Positions 56,340-64,000 of a stretch of DNA of 64,000 bases are shown piece by piece. How positions within the stretch are numbered: position 1 is the first letter of the stretch; every line of letters starts with the position of its first letter. A program made the position numbers and the translations under genes. The notes under the pieces were generated by a model. The model was not told the DNA's origin, ran no database searches, and was given only the letters and a program-made list of their open reading frames with translations. Source of the DNA: Candidatus Brevundimonas phytovorans (GTDB lineage Bacteria > Pseudomonadota > Alphaproteobacteria > Caulobacterales > Caulobacteraceae); contig CP119309.1 of assembly GCA_029203145.1 (NCBI GenBank), positions 955,001 through 1,019,000 of the forward strand, read 5' to 3'.

Positions 56340-57643
56340 CAGTCTCTCCCGGCAGAGCGGTTTCGCGGCGCGGCTGCATGGTCGATGAGGCCGTCAATCC
56401 AGATCCTGACCTCGGCCTCGCCAGCGCCGCGGGGCGGAGGCAGGGGAGCGCCCTCGCGCTCAAGCGAGCGGACGAGCCCCTCGTAGCTCCATTCGTCACT
56501 GACCGGCTCCGAAGGGGGCGGCGTGGGACTGGGCGTCGAACGAGGCGGGGGCGCCGTCGGTGGAGGGATGGGCGGCACGTCCGGAGGCGCGACCGGCCGG
56601 CGCTTCAGGGCGGGATGGGAGAAGAAGCGAAGCTTGCGGCCGAGGATGGGCGGCAGGCCGGCCTTGAGGACGATGAGGGCCTCGGCGTCCATCTGCATCA
56701 GCTCCTGGGGCAGCATCAGGGGGCGTTTCTGGTCGGACTGGGTGATGGAGCGCTTTCCGGCGCCCAGCATGGCGGGGCGGCTGCGGGACAGGGCGGCGTA
56801 GGTATAGGCGCCGAGCCGTTCGCTGAGATCCCGGGCCGTCTTCAGCTCCTTGGGCGCGAAGGCGACCTCGACGGCGCAGTTGGAGATGATCTCCTCGGCG
56901 ACGTCCGGCCCGTAGAGGGCGGAGGCGCCGTCGAGAAGGACGTCAACCCGCCTGATCGCGGCCGTAGGAATGGAGGAGACGTCGGCGAAATCCCCCTTGG
57001 CGCCCGTGCCCGCCATGCGGCGGCCGTTGATCAGCACCAGGGTGGCGTCGCTGCCCAGTCCGCGAAGATTGACGCCATTGGCGTAGGTCGAGTTGGTCCC
57101 CGAACGATCCCCGCCGTTGTTCAGGGCGCCCTCATTGGCGGTCCCGCCGAAGTTCTGGGGCAGGGCGGCGAGAAGCTGGGCCACGGTGGCCCGTCCCTCG
57201 CGGTCCATCCTGTCACGATCGATGCTCACCACGGGGGAGGGTCCGTCGCCGACGCCGCGGATCAGACTGCCCGTGACGACCACATCGTCCACCACGGTCA
57301 GTTCGTCGTCGTCCAGCCCGGCGCGCGCGTTCGGATCGTACAGCACGTAGACGTTCGGGCGGGTCCTGCGGAAGGCCAGACCCGTATCGCGCAGCAAAGC
57401 GGCGAGGCCGGCCTCCGCGGTATAGTCGCCCTGAAGGCCGGGCGAGGTCCGGCCTTCCACGAGGGCGGTCGGATAGAGGATCTGAAGGCGGCTCTGCTCG
57501 ATGAAGACGCTCAGGGACCGGGCGAGCGGGCCGGCGGGCGCGTCATAGCGCCTTACGGCGTCAGCGGACTGAGCCCAGGCCGGCGCGACGCAGGCGACAA
57601 GGGCGGTTGAAAGTGCTGTGGTCGTCCCCAAACCGATACGCAT
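56339..57643 (-). CDS. Chimera: TonB-dependent receptor N-terminus fused in frame to VirD4/TraG C-terminus
   Basis: A 434-residue frame of two unrelated halves. Residues 1-25 are a signal peptide. Residues 30-80 form a secretin/TonB short N-terminal domain (YDAPAGPLARSLSVFIEQS). Residues 95-245 are a TonB plug (VVVTGSLIRG, LRGLGSDATLVLINGRRM, VDVLLDGASALYG). From about residue 246 (near 56905) the sequence becomes a coupling-protein end: CAVEVAFAPKELKTARDLSE, then RSITQSDQKRPLMLPQELMQM, then GRKLRFFSHPALKRR. The receptor's beta-barrel and TraG's ATPase are missing. The product cannot serve either function and is probably a deletion scar. Confidence 0.82.
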   Translation of the reverse strand: MRIGLGTTTALSTALVACVAPAWAQSADAVRRYDAPAGPLARSLSVFIEQSRLQILYPTALVEGRTSPGLQGDYTAEAGLAALLRDTGLAFRRTRPNVYVLYDPNARAGLDDDELTVVDDVVVTGSLIRGVGDGPSPVVSIDRDRMDREGRATVAQLLAALPQNFGGTANEGALNNGGDRSGTNSTYANGVNLRGLGSDATLVLINGRRMAGTGAKGDFADVSSIPTAAIRRVDVLLDGASALYGPDVAEEIISNCAVEVAFAPKELKTARDLSERLGAYTYAALSRSRPAMLGAGKRSITQSDQKRPLMLPQELMQMDAEALIVLKAGLPPILGRKLRFFSHPALKRRPVAPPDVPPIPPPTAPPPRSTPSPTPPPSEPVSDEWSYEGLVRSLEREGAPLPPPRGAGEAEVRIWIDGLIDHAAAPRNRSAGRD

Positions 57644-57736
57644 GATCTTCCCCGTTTGCTCCCCCCGCGTGGTGCGGGACGGGCAGAGACGCCGGGAAGG
57701 CGCGGGCCCCCTAACTCCGCCTGAAGATTATTTTCC

Positions 57737-58717
57737 TCAGGTCTTCGGCGCCTCAAGAATGATGGCGCCGTCGGCGCCCGTGGATGCTGTGACGCCGTAG
57801 AGGTCGGAAAGCGCGGCGATGAAGGCGTCGGTGTCGCCTGTGTCGAAGGCGCCGCTGACGGGAATCTGCGCGATGCCCGCGCCCTTCAGTTCGATCCGGC
57901 GTTCGCTGTAGCGGCTGACCTCGGCGACGGCCTCGCGGATCGGGGTCGCGGCGAAGATCAGGCGCCCAGAGGTCCAGCTTGTTTCACGGGCGGCGTCGAT
58001 CGTCAGGACCTGAGGGCTGCGTCGGGCGGTGACGACCTGCTGGCCCGGCGTCAGGGACCAGGCGGGTTTCGATGCGCTGGAGGTTCCCACGTCGACGCGG
58101 CCCTCGATCAGGGTGACCCGGGCACCTTGGTCCAGCCTCCGGACATCGAACCGCGTGCCGACGGCGGTAACTGTGGTGTCGCCGGCGGTGACCACGAAGG
58201 GGCGGGCCGGATCGCCCTCGACGTTGAAAAAGGCTTGGCCGGAGAGCAGGATCACGGACCGGCGGTCTGAGCGCAGGCGGACCTCCACCCGGCTGTCGGT
58301 GTCGAGGATGACTTGGGAGCCGTCGGCCAGACGCAGGGTGCGCTGTTCGCCAACGCCCGTGGCGTAGCTATGCGGCCGGTTCAGGGTCCAGACCGAGATC
58401 AGCCCCAGGGCGGCGAGCGCCATGGCGCTGGCCGCGATCGGCTTCCACAGGCGCGACACCATGTGGCGGGCCCGCACTCTCGGCGGCGCCTGCCCCAGGG
58501 CTTCCGCCGTCAGGGCGGCGATGTCGGGATCCTCGGCAAGCGTCCGGCTCGTGTCCCAGGCCTTCTCCACGCGCTCGTAGGCGCGCGCATTGGCCGGATC
58601 CTTCCGCCATTCGAAGAAGTCGTGGATATCGGTCGTCGACACGCGCTTCTGACCGAGACGGGCGAACCAGGTCGCGGCTTCATGCCGGCGGACGTCCCGT
58701 TCCTTATCGATCGTCAT
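57737..58717 (-). CDS. FecR-family anti-sigma regulator
   Basis: A 326-residue inner-membrane regulator. The cytoplasmic DUF4880-like N-terminus (ATWFARLGQ, FFEWRKDPANARAYERVEKAWD) binds the sigma factor. One transmembrane helix lies at about 92-110. The periplasmic FecR domain reads ATGVGEQRTLRLADGSQVILDTDSRVEVRL, VEGDPARPFVVTAGDTTVTAVGTRFDV. A secretin-like C-terminal domain follows. It normally relays the state of its TonB receptor to FecI; here the receptor is truncated, though the signalling N-terminal domain survives. Confidence 0.92.
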   Translation of the reverse strand: MTIDKERDVRRHEAATWFARLGQKRVSTTDIHDFFEWRKDPANARAYERVEKAWDTSRTLAEDPDIAALTAEALGQAPPRVRARHMVSRLWKPIAASAMALAALGLISVWTLNRPHSYATGVGEQRTLRLADGSQVILDTDSRVEVRLRSDRRSVILLSGQAFFNVEGDPARPFVVTAGDTTVTAVGTRFDVRRLDQGARVTLIEGRVDVGTSSASKPAWSLTPGQQVVTARRSPQVLTIDAARETSWTSGRLIFAATPIREAVAEVSRYSERRIELKGAGIAQIPVSGAFDTGDTDAFIAALSDLYGVTASTGADGAIILEAPKT

Positions 58718-58722
58718 CCCGC

Positions 58723-59214
58723 CTATCCGTCCAGTTGCTCGACGCAGTGCTGCAACGCCTTAGACATACGCCACTCCACCGCCTTGACGCTCAGCCCGCG
58801 CGCTGCGGCGATCTCAGGATAGCTCATACCGGCAAAACGGCTCAGGACGAAAACTTCACGGTAAAGGGCGGGCATGGTCAGCACCGCCTGCTTCAACATC
58901 AGGGCCTCCATCTGGCCGGCCGCTTCGCCCGGATCGGCGGCCTCCGTGAAGGTCTCCGAAGTTCCCCGTCTCTTGCGGCGGCGGCTCTCGTCCCGAACCA
59001 CGTTCATGGCGATCCGCAGGAGGAAGGCTCGGGGGTGCCGGATGAGGCCTGCCGAATAGGGAGCGGCGCGGAGGTAGGTCTCCTGGACCACGTCCGCGGC
59101 CTGTTCAGGGTCGACGTGCGCCCGCAGCCTGCCGTCGAGCCAGCGTGCATATTGGCGATAGAGGGCGTTCAGGCCCTCCAGCGCATCCGCCTTCATTTCC
59201 TTGACGTCGCTCAC
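58723..59214 (-). CDS. FecI-like ECF sigma factor
   Basis: A 163-residue extracytoplasmic-function sigma factor. Region 2 has AADVVQETYLRAA and PRAFLLRIAMNVVRDESRRRKR. Region 4 has LPALYREVF-like MPALYREVFVLSRFAGMSYPEIAAARGLSVKAVEWRMSKAL. It should direct transcription of the downstream TonB receptor gene. The GTG start at 59214 follows GGGAG. The stop is five bases before fecR. Confidence 0.93.
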   Translation of the reverse strand: MSDVKEMKADALEGLNALYRQYARWLDGRLRAHVDPEQAADVVQETYLRAAPYSAGLIRHPRAFLLRIAMNVVRDESRRRKRRGTSETFTEAADPGEAAGQMEALMLKQAVLTMPALYREVFVLSRFAGMSYPEIAAARGLSVKAVEWRMSKALQHCVEQLDG

Positions 59215-59605
59215 GTCGATCTCCCGCCTCCAGGGCGGGCCGGGAATCCCGTGGGTCTTGGTCAGCCATGATCATCCGGACGCAGGACACAGTCCGCGTC
59301 ACATACGACGACAACTCACGCAGCCATCGCGCTTTCCAAATCTGAGTCCGCAAAGGGGATTCCAAGCCCCTGTCGGCGCAGGGCCGACGCCCGAGCATGA
59401 ATCAAACCGAATCCGGACGCAAGGCGAGGGGGTCGGGCGTTGGAATCCTCGCGGAACGAGGCCCGCTATTTGCCAACGGAGCGCCGCCTTGCCCCAAGGG
59501 GCCCCCGGCTCAAGCTCCGTGCCTGTTTCGCGGCGCCCGACGTTCCAGTCCTAGGCGGCAGCCGCTCCGGGTTCAACCATGAGGTGGTGGTCGGTTCCGC
59601 AGGGA
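59215..59605. other. Gene-free stretch upstream of fecI
   Basis: No supported gene. This divergent spacer must hold the fecI promoter. I see no iron-regulator box that I would defend and no strong hairpin before the palindrome described next. Confidence 0.4.
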
Positions 59606-59626
59606 AGTTGCGGTCCAACCGCAACT
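59606..59626. promoter_or_regulatory. 21-bp palindrome upstream of the LuxR-type gene
   Basis: AGTTGCGGT at 59606-59614 is mirrored perfectly by ACCGCAACT at 59618-59626 around a CCA centre. Its length and symmetry resemble lux-box or other LuxR-type operators. It lies 66 bases before the LuxR-type gene at 59692, so it may be that regulator's site. Confidence 0.5.
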
Positions 59627-59691
59627 CTAAGGCGTAGAGAATCACCATTTCTGGCGTGTACGGACGATGGCAGCAGCTTGTGGAGGGAGGA

Positions 59692-59934
59692 ATGGACGCC
59701 AACCTGAACAGCCAGGCCGCATGGCCGGTCATGCCCGGACTGAGCCCGCGCGAGCTCGAATGTCTCGCCTGGGTCAGCCAGGGCAAGAGCTCGACCGATA
59801 TCGGCGCCATACTTGGTCTGTCAGCCCGTACGGTCGACAGCTATCTCGAGAAGGCGGCCTCCAAATTGGGCGTTCGCACGCGGATTGAAGCGGTCGTGGT
59901 CGGCGTGAGACGAGGCCTTATCGACGTGGATTGA
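59692..59934 (+). CDS. Small LuxR-type helix-turn-helix regulator
   Basis: An 80-residue protein that is almost only a GerE/LuxR DNA-binding domain: PGLSPRELECLAWVSQGKSSTDIGAILGLSARTVDSYLEKAASKLGVRTRIEAV (about 17-70). There is no autoinducer or receiver domain, so it is a stand-alone type. The ATG at 59692 has a GGAGGGAGGA ribosome site. It may regulate the nearby element genes; nothing ties it to a signal synthase here. Confidence 0.85.
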   Translation: MDANLNSQAAWPVMPGLSPRELECLAWVSQGKSSTDIGAILGLSARTVDSYLEKAASKLGVRTRIEAVVVGVRRGLIDVD

Positions 59935-60131
59935 GGGGGCTGGGCATTGAAGCGCGGGGTTCCGTCCTTGCCGCCGTGACAGCAGCCTAGGATATTCGGT
60001 TCAGGAGCCCGCCGATTTCATTTTTGGCACGATCCGACGTAGGAGGCCACCGGCGCCGACTGGCACCCGAGAGATCGAGCTGACCTAGAAGAACAGGACT
60101 TTGGGAGCGGAGCCCATCGCAGCCGTCGGCC

Positions 60132-61334
60132 CTATTCGTCGATAAAGATTTCTGTGCGGTGGAACGATAAAAAATCTTTCGTTTCAATGGAAAGTCCATT
60201 GATCCTCATATCGTTTGTCAGGCCGAAGGTTACCAGCTTTTGAGCGTCGAGCTTTGGTGACAAGAGAATATCTCCAGCCTCGTCAAAGCTGATTAGGCCG
60301 CGATCGAAAAGATGGTCGATGTGCACGAGAAGGGGCAGGCCGTTTTTAGGGTCTAGGCGTTCTTGTGGAGAGGATAGGCGCCAAGGCTTGATGTGAGATG
60401 CGCGGATGGCTTCCGGCATGGCCAGACCGGTTAGGGCGCAGCGGCCCTGCCAAAGAGCCAGAAGATCATTACGATACTTGCCTTGGCCCAACCTAGCGGC
60501 GCGGACGGATTCGGTTTCAGTTCGGGGGTCGACGTCCATGGCGTCGGACGGTTCGGACCAGTCTGTCGGAAGAGGCGCGCTTGGTCTTTGCCGCCATTCG
60601 CTCATAAATACGGTCAGTTCGCGAAGTGCGTGGCGTGAGTTGACCTCCATATCCAAGCCGTAGTGGGTCGGCGTCTTGCCGGTGTGCAAACGCTTCGGGA
60701 AGTCCGTCAGCATGGACTGGTGATAGAAGAAGTCGCCTTTGGCGCGCCAAACGCCCGGAATTTGCTCGAGATCGAAAATATGATCCTGCCACTTCGGGTG
60801 GAGAACGAGCGGCGTCAACTTGGTGTCGCGTTTGATGTAGAGGACGAGGCCGTCACGCTCGGCTCTCTGGCTCTTGCTTCCGATCGGGCCAACCTGAAAG
60901 CCGAGGTCGCTCAAGCTGGCCGCAATCTTATCGGCGGTCAGCGGCGCAGGCGGGCGGCCTTTCGGTAGCGCCCACTCCACCGTTATGGGTTCTTCCCCAC
61001 TCGCGCTCAGCGCGGTTCCTTCACCTGCGTAGATGAAGGGATTGCGGTCTCCGGTGCGGAAGAAAATTTCGGCCAGCGCTTTGCCGGATAGGATGCGCTC
61101 GACCTGAGGTTGCCCGCGCTTGGTGTGGGGCTTTCCGCGCCAGATGAGGCGATCGCCGCTCCAATAGTTGTCGTAGTCGGCGCCGGTGCGACCTGCCGAG
61201 CCGATATTGCAGAATATCCAAGTGCGGCCGCCGAACTCCGCATAGCCCATGCCCCAGTCGCCCCCGCTTGAAATCGGCGCGCCTATACGTTCTTGGACTT
61301 CGGCTCGCGTGTAGGTTTTTCCGATTTCAAACAT
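60132..61334 (-). CDS. DUF3427-HNH endonuclease
   Basis: A 400-residue protein. The N-terminal ~130 residues match DUF3427-type domains: FEIGKTYTRAEVQERIGAP, GYAEFGGRTWIFCNIG, then IFFRTGDRNPFIYAG. The C-terminal HNH nuclease shows CALTGLAMPEAIRASHIKPWRLSS, then RLDPKNGLPLLVHIDHLFDRGLISF (about 315-370). DUF3427 may read nucleic acid; combined with HNH this resembles modification-dependent or other defence nucleases. The ATG at 61334 has a GGGGGA site. Confidence 0.82.
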   Translation of the reverse strand: MFEIGKTYTRAEVQERIGAPISSGGDWGMGYAEFGGRTWIFCNIGSAGRTGADYDNYWSGDRLIWRGKPHTKRGQPQVERILSGKALAEIFFRTGDRNPFIYAGEGTALSASGEEPITVEWALPKGRPPAPLTADKIAASLSDLGFQVGPIGSKSQRAERDGLVLYIKRDTKLTPLVLHPKWQDHIFDLEQIPGVWRAKGDFFYHQSMLTDFPKRLHTGKTPTHYGLDMEVNSRHALRELTVFMSEWRQRPSAPLPTDWSEPSDAMDVDPRTETESVRAARLGQGKYRNDLLALWQGRCALTGLAMPEAIRASHIKPWRLSSPQERLDPKNGLPLLVHIDHLFDRGLISFDEAGDILLSPKLDAQKLVTFGLTNDMRINGLSIETKDFLSFHRTEIFIDE

Positions 61335-61374
61335 GCGTCCCCCGCGCAAGGCATTTACGCCAGTCAATATGAAC

Positions 61375-62790
61375 TCAGCCTGCGCGCGTTCGATAGACCC
61401 GGCGCCCTGGAGCGCGAACCTTCACCCATTGCACCTTATGAACCGCTAAAGTTTCGGTGTTGACGCGGAGGGTCACAGGCCGCTCATCCGGCGTGGTTGG
61501 CGGCCCAGAGGGCCAATTTTCTTCCTCAACCTCAGCAGGGCGCGTCGTCGAGGCGGCTCGGCGTTCCACGACGGTGTAGCCTTGCTCCCATTCGTCGCCG
61601 AACCACTCGCCTCGGCGAAGTGCGAGTTCGACCCCATCCGTTGGAGACAGGCTCTCGACGCGGGCCGCCTTGCGGAAGAGGACGATATTGAGCCCAGATG
61701 AGGTCTCGACCTGCGACGACGGAAAGATGATCCCGTCCAGAGGCGGTTCTAAGATGTGTTCCAGATAGTTGGCTATGGTCTGGGTCGGTAGATATTCCGA
61801 GAGCACGTCGTCGGGCATGACGGGCAAGGTCATGCGCTCGGCTAGCCGTTTTAGGAACTTCACACGGCGACTGAATTCGACATAGCCGGAGTCGAAATAG
61901 CTGCCGTGGGCCGCGGTCGCTGTGACGGCGGTCAGGTCCAAGAGCCGCAGCGGACGAGAGATGTCGAACTGGACGACAGCGACATGGCTGCCGACCGGCG
62001 GCCGTACTTCCGCCAAGGCCGTTTCTACATCCGTCGCGCCGTAGAAGGCCGCTATGTTTTGGAAATTCATCCGCCCGGCGGCGGCCAGCCGCTGCGGGGG
62101 CGGTCCAAGGTGGAGGTCTGGTCGGACGAGCGCTTCTTCAAGCTTGTCTTCGGATTGGAAGGCGCGCGCGCGATAGGCGGTGGCGTAGGGGCTCCCAGGG
62201 CCCGCCTCCACGATCAAGGCGCCGTTTCGCCAAGTACGAAGGTCTTCCAAACCGCCGAAAACGGCTTCTAGCCGCGTCAAACCGGTCCTCGTCAGAAGCC
62301 GTGTTTCGGTTTTCAACTCAGTCTCGAAGCGATCCCAGGCGATTTGCCATTCGGAATCGTCGATCCGCTTCTGCACATAGTGGCTGTCGCCGTCGAACTC
62401 TGTCTCATCTTGATCGTCCCATGTGCTGTGCCTGTCTTCCAGCACCGCCTGGAGGTCGTTCGCCGGTTCCGGCTCGGAACGCAAAATCTCGGCGATCACA
62501 TAGGCGACCGGTTCGCCGGATCGCTCCCACTCGTAATCGCTCTCGCGGTCCATGAGCATGGCGGTCTGGAAGGCGTCAGGCCGAGATGAGGACCGCACGA
62601 AATGGGCGTCGAATATGGCTGCGACCCGATCCGCGATCTCGCCGATCGTCAGCGTCGGCTCAATCTGTTGGCAATAATCGCATGAGGCTTGAACGCCGTC
62701 GGCCTCCATCAAGGCCTTCAATTGGGCGTCGGCGACACATGCAGCGCACAGTCGCTTGCCCTCAGCCTCCCGGGCTTCTGCATATCCCAA
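61375..62790 (-). CDS. RES-domain protein with HEPN-associated N-terminal domain
   Basis: A 471-residue protein. The N-terminal half opens with a cysteine cluster (CAACVAD, SCDYCQQ) typical of the HEPN/RES N-terminal region. The RES domain (about 230-400) shows AYRARAF (R), ARMNF-like AAGRMNFQNIAAFYGATDVETALAEVRPPVGSH (E), and later serine positions. RES toxins degrade NAD+. Standalone RES toxins use a Xre partner, which is absent, so this longer form may act alone. The start is a TTG at 62790, since no ATG precedes the cysteine cluster. Confidence 0.82.
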   Translation of the reverse strand: MGYAEAREAEGKRLCAACVADAQLKALMEADGVQASCDYCQQIEPTLTIGEIADRVAAIFDAHFVRSSSRPDAFQTAMLMDRESDYEWERSGEPVAYVIAEILRSEPEPANDLQAVLEDRHSTWDDQDETEFDGDSHYVQKRIDDSEWQIAWDRFETELKTETRLLTRTGLTRLEAVFGGLEDLRTWRNGALIVEAGPGSPYATAYRARAFQSEDKLEEALVRPDLHLGPPPQRLAAAGRMNFQNIAAFYGATDVETALAEVRPPVGSHVAVVQFDISRPLRLLDLTAVTATAAHGSYFDSGYVEFSRRVKFLKRLAERMTLPVMPDDVLSEYLPTQTIANYLEHILEPPLDGIIFPSSQVETSSGLNIVLFRKAARVESLSPTDGVELALRRGEWFGDEWEQGYTVVERRAASTTRPAEVEEENWPSGPPTTPDERPVTLRVNTETLAVHKVQWVKVRAPGRRVYRTRAG

Positions 62791-62900
62791 GAATAAAGCC
62801 CTTCTGCGGTTACATCACCCTTGTTGCTGCTGACGCAAAACAAGGTTGATTCGCCATCAGTTTACCGAGCCGGTGTCTTAGGCTCCACGGAGCGGTGAAT

Positions 62901-62923
62901 GCGCAGGCGCACTGCGCCTGCGC
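62901..62923. terminator. Perfect 10-bp stem-loop
   Basis: GCGCAGGCGC at 62901-62910 pairs perfectly with 62914-62923 around a three-base loop. It lies between the RES gene start and the 3' end of the leftward metallo-beta-lactamase gene. It may act as that gene's terminator, although no T-run follows. Confidence 0.5.
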
Positions 62924-63055
62924 TGCTCCTGGCGCTAAGTGTTGAAAGCTTGTTACGCGCCTCTTTGCCGCGACGCTCAAGGTGCCCGAGACCGACGACG
63001 TTGAAGCCGCTACGCCCGACGAGCGCTCAATCTGAGTTCACTGGCGGAAGAGCCG

Positions 63056-64000
63056 TCAGACCTGAGTGACTGGCATTTTCTTATGGCAGTCGTTTACAAG
63101 ATGGTCGGGCGGCGACGGCGGCGAGGTCCATCCGGCCGCTGCGCCGCCCAAATGATCGTGCGGAGATGAAGCCGCATGATCGGCGGTGGTGAGGACAGGT
63201 GGAACCCCAACACCTTCGCCACCGCAGTCCTTTGACCACATGGTGTGCGACCACCCTGCCGTCAGATGCTTGTCAATCGCGTGTTGTGTCGGATGTCTGA
63301 CGTTGGTGCTGCCGTGGCTGTTGCCAGGTCCGAACGAATAGAGGAGCCGGGCGTAGCCTTCGGAGGGTTTCGGCGGCTTACTCTTGGCCGCCATTCTCGC
63401 TCCATGGTGGGGAACGGTCACGGCGGAGACGGGGGCCGGAGCCGGCCCACCGATTTCATGATAGCCGGCATCACCGGTGAGCACCCAGGATCGGTCAACG
63501 TCACGGTCGGTCACGACGAGGGCGAGACCTGACCCGTTGCGACTTTTGCCAGTGCAGTGTCGCAGCTCAAAGGTCTGAGCGCGTCGAGACCACGAGATCG
63601 GCGGGGCACCCGGGATGCGGTCGAGGATGTGGATCGCGCCATTATCGTTCAGGATGGTCGCGGCAAACGCCAGATGCTTGGGGCCGACGGTTTGCCTTGG
63701 CGCGATCCAGTCGCGCTTGCGGAGGTCGGCATCGAGAGACGCCGCAGACCAGTGATCCGCATCCCAATGCGACAGGATTACCGGCGGATGGGCGTGGGTG
63801 CAAAACTCCAGCGACGTGGGGGCAGTCTTGGCGTTGCGGTAGACCCCGCACCCGACGTCGAAATAGTAGTTCGGCGCTCCACATTCGCAGACCAAAGCGT
63901 TTGCCGAGCCTTGGCCGATGTCGAGAGCAATGAGCTGATCGAGGCGACAGCGAGACGCCAAGATTCGTTCCACCTCGGCCGGATCGGCTGACGGCCAATC
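63056..64000 (-). CDS. Metallo-beta-lactamase-fold hydrolase, 5' end outside the window
   Basis: The frame is open to the end of the window, so the start is not visible. The visible 314 residues contain LIALDIGQGSANALV, FDVGCGVYRN, the metal motif LSHWDADHW (HxDxDH type), DRSWVLTGDAGY and VTVPHHGARMA, in the order of ComEC-like beta-lactamase-fold enzymes. The family includes nucleases and phosphodiesterases. Such genes often sit in defence islands, where their role is unclear. Confidence 0.75.
   Translation of the reverse strand, partial: DWPSADPAEVERILASRCRLDQLIALDIGQGSANALVCECGAPNYYFDVGCGVYRNAKTAPTSLEFCTHAHPPVILSHWDADHWSAASLDADLRKRDWIAPRQTVGPKHLAFAATILNDNGAIHILDRIPGAPPISWSRRAQTFELRHCTGKSRNGSGLALVVTDRDVDRSWVLTGDAGYHEIGGPAPAPVSAVTVPHHGARMAAKSKPPKPSEGYARLLYSFGPGNSHGSTNVRHPTQHAIDKHLTAGWSHTMWSKDCGGEGVGVPPVLTTADHAASSPHDHLGGAAAGWTSPPSPPDHLVNDCHKKMPVTQV

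Noticed and set aside
50838..57643. A complete conjugative system
   Set aside because: Only mobilisation genes and the last part of a coupling protein are present; no VirB/Trb channel genes are visible.

Overview
The window is GC-rich DNA from an alphaproteobacterium, most likely Caulobacteraceae and probably Brevundimonas. The evidence is the protein signatures, the alphaproteobacterial intergenic palindromes, and the gene order guaB - MAPEG - RsmB-type methyltransferase - nucleosidase - guaA. This is an inference, because no rRNA or species marker is present.

Bases 1-8774 are ordinary chromosome: the end of an M28 peptidase, a lipoprotein, a cyclophilin, rlmE, a DUF2061 membrane protein, guaB, a MAPEG protein, an RsmB-type rRNA methyltransferase, a nucleoside phosphorylase/nucleosidase-family protein and guaA. 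The 3' end of guaA is a classic integration site. A P4-type tyrosine integrase (9065-10318) and an AlpA-type regulator follow it directly, so almost everything to the right reads as an accessory island. I did not find the far attachment repeat, so the right end of the island may lie outside the window.

The island is a dense defence and mobility region. From left to right it holds: a secreted nuclease-like lipoprotein; an MNT-HEPN protein with a small membrane protein; a graveyard of gene fragments (dnaE2, a GHKL ATPase, DUF6361); an AddA/AddB-like helicase-nuclease pair; and, sharing its promoter region, a 14.7-kb operon. That operon encodes a WYL regulator, a helicase with DUF3883, a giant sacsin/Hsp90-type ATPase, a DUF1156 DNA methylase, and a DUF499 ATPase with an N-terminal HEPN. 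It recalls BREX type 3 and helicase-methylase-ATPase (Hma-like) clusters but has no PglZ or other BREX marker here. After more relics comes a Pycsar-type operon: a CNB-TIR effector, a tandem-domain nucleotide cyclase, and a protein resembling the E2-associated cysteine-rich family. A second WYL regulator is divergent from it. An Eco29kI-like restriction-modification pair, a DUF5710 protein, McrBC, and a methyltransferase-HNH fusion follow.

Bases 50.8-56.3 kb are mobilisation and maintenance genes: DUF736, ArdC-like antirestriction, MobC, relaxase, a hipBA toxin-antitoxin pair with a repeated operator, LPD7, and the C-terminus of a VirD4/TraG coupling protein. The coupling-protein end is fused in frame to the N-terminus of a TonB-dependent receptor that belongs to a fecI-fecR operon. 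This looks like the scar of a large deletion. The right end (59.7-64 kb) holds a LuxR-type regulator with an upstream palindrome, a DUF3427-HNH nuclease, a RES-domain toxin-like protein, and the 3' part of a metallo-beta-lactamase-fold gene.

The best candidates for under-described biology are the five-gene ATPase/helicase/methylase operon with its divergent AddAB-like partner, and the Pycsar operon with an E2-associated-type third gene. Each is headed or flanked by one of two related WYL regulators.
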